NCBI GenBank assembly: GCA_020047875.1 | Contig: JAIFNE010000111.1 | Location: forward strand, 1 to 7,536 | Length of the DNA: 7,536 bases | Reading direction: 5' to 3' | Source of the DNA: Hydrogenophaga sp. | GTDB lineage: Bacteria > Pseudomonadota > Gammaproteobacteria > Burkholderiales > Burkholderiaceae_C | Shown: piece after piece, positions 6,949 to 7,536 of the stretch | How positions within the stretch are numbered: position 1 is the first letter of the stretch | Layout: every line of letters begins with the position of its first letter | Notes under the pieces: model-generated | Told to the model about the DNA's origin: nothing | What the model saw: only the letters and a program-made list of their open reading frames with translations | The model's database searches: none | Program-made: the position numbers and the translations under genes

Positions 6949-7100
6949 GCTTGGGGAGCGTCGGCTGCAAATCGGCCGCAGCGGTCCATTTTTTACCCGC
7001 TTCTTGCCCCATAGCCGGGCTATGGGGCTGCGAATCGGGCAAAAACTGTCCTCGCTGGGGCCGCTTTTCGCTTGTCGACGCCCCAAGCCCGACAGACTCC
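6937..7100. repeat. 164-bp imperfect inverted repeat between mutL and dedA
   Basis: The left arm (6937-7016) and right arm (7018-7100) are inverted copies of each other around one central G. The outer 20 bases, starting GGAG(C/T)CTGTCGGG, match at 19 of 20. A middle block shares CGTCG, then AAA(T/G)CGGCC(G/C)CAGCG, then a T run followed by a shared CCCG. The inner 11 bases, GCCCCATAGCC, match perfectly, so 7006-7028 is a 23-base palindrome. By eye about three quarters of the positions agree, with a few small indels. Neither strand shows a hairpin followed by T's, so it is not an ordinary terminator. No transposase gene or clear target duplication is visible. It resembles a palindromic intergenic repeat (MITE-like or REP/BIME-like). 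It fills most of the 207-base divergent gap and would extrude as a cruciform or fold as RNA. Confidence 0.85.
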
Positions 7101-7106
7101 TAGGCG

Positions 7107-7112
7107 GATAAT
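7107..7112 (+). promoter_or_regulatory. Candidate -10 element for the DedA gene
   Basis: GATAAT (five of six matches to TATAAT) begins six bases outside the right end of the inverted repeat and eight bases before the ATG at 7121. No good -35 is found 16-18 bases upstream; the repeat's CCGACA at 7089-7094 is only 12 bases away. If it is used, the leader before 7121 would be only a few bases. Weak call. Confidence 0.25.
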
Positions 7113-7120
7113 CGACCGCT

Positions 7121-7536
7121 ATGGAGCTCATGGCCTTTTTGATCGATTTCATCCTGCATGTGGATCAGCACTTGCGGGTGTTCGTGGAGCACTACGGCGC
7201 CTGGGTCTATGCCCTGCTGTTTCTGATCATCTTTGTTGAGACGGGCGTGGTGGTGATGCCGTTCCTTCCCGGTGACTCGCTGCTGTTCATCGTCGGCGCG
7301 CTGTGCGGCGCCGGCCTGATCGACTACCAGCTCGCCGCCGGCCTGATGCTCACGGCCGCGATCCTGGGTGATCAGGTGAATTACACAATTGGCCGCTATT
7401 TCGGGCCCAAGGTGTTTCAGTGGGAGAACTCACGCTTCTTCAACCGCAACGCCTTCAACCAGACGCACGCGTTCTATGAGCGCTACGGCGGCGTCACCAT
7501 CATCCTGGCGCGCTTCATGCCGTTCATTCGCACCTT
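7121..7536 (+). CDS. DedA-family membrane protein (partial, 3' end outside the window)
   Basis: The 138 visible residues are the N-terminal part of a DedA (SNARE-associated/VTT) inner-membrane protein, usually about 200-220 residues long. Proteins of this family are linked to membrane homeostasis, and some act as undecaprenyl-phosphate or phospholipid translocases. Visible hallmarks are ETGVVVMPFLPGDSLLF (40-56) with Glu40 and Asp52, GDQVNYTIGRYFG (83-95), and FYERYGG followed by ARFMPFIRT (130-138) with Arg131 and Arg137. These match, offset by one, the essential Glu39, Asp51, Arg130 and Arg136 of E. coli YqjA, so the start at 7121 gives a normal N-terminus. An in-frame ATG at 7130 preceded by GGAG (7123-7126, only three bases away) is the alternative. 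It is transcribed divergently from mutL, with the inverted repeat between them. Family is confident; the substrate is not known. Confidence 0.94.
   Translation, partial: MELMAFLIDFILHVDQHLRVFVEHYGAWVYALLFLIIFVETGVVVMPFLPGDSLLFIVGALCGAGLIDYQLAAGLMLTAAILGDQVNYTIGRYFGPKVFQWENSRFFNRNAFNQTHAFYERYGGVTIILARFMPFIRT

Noticed and set aside
7006..7028. Rho-independent terminator at the palindrome core
   Set aside because: The T run precedes and the A run follows the stem on the plus strand, and the same holds on the minus strand, so no U tract follows the hairpin. It also lies between divergent gene starts, where a terminator is not expected.
6914..7042. Extended MutL N-terminus from TTG at 7042
   Set aside because: The extra 43 residues are translated from the inverted repeat, have no MutL similarity and lie before the normal N-terminal ELPDELISQIAAGEV block.

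Overview
The window is GC-rich, densely packed chromosomal DNA from a proteobacterium. The protein repertoire, the codon use and the mutL/miaA neighbourhood suggest a betaproteobacterium of the order Burkholderiales, probably Comamonadaceae-like (Hydrogenophaga, Acidovorax and relatives). This placement is an inference from sequence character, since no search was possible. I saw no tRNA, rRNA, CRISPR array, insertion sequence or phage gene.

Layout from left to right: (1) 1-1000, minus strand: the 5' two thirds of zwf (glucose-6-phosphate dehydrogenase), running off the left edge and interrupted by an in-frame TAG where about 12 bases are missing. (2) 1001-1128: zwf upstream region with a HexR-like operator. 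(3) 1129-6913, all minus strand, transcribed right to left: mutL (mismatch repair, GTG start), a predicted lipoprotein alpha/beta hydrolase, a Bcr/CflA-type MFS exporter, miaA (tRNA A37 dimethylallyltransferase) and a lone LolD/MacB-type ABC ATPase. Gaps of 76, 47 and 5 bases and a 4-base ATGA overlap make this look like one operon, with tightest coupling at MFS-miaA-ABC. (4) 6914-7120: divergent mutL/dedA control region, mostly filled by a 164-bp imperfect inverted repeat with a 23-bp palindromic core. (5) 7121 to the right edge, plus strand: a DedA-family membrane protein, truncated by the window end.

The mutL-to-miaA block combines genome maintenance (mutL) and tRNA modification (miaA), a classic proteobacterial neighbourhood, with envelope genes inserted between and after them. 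No new multi-gene system stands out. The points most worth a second look are the broken zwf with its exact 12-base, stop-creating gap, the long inverted repeat between mutL and dedA, the possible leaderless GTG start of mutL with a promoter that uses the end of that repeat, and the ABC ATPase with no permease in view.
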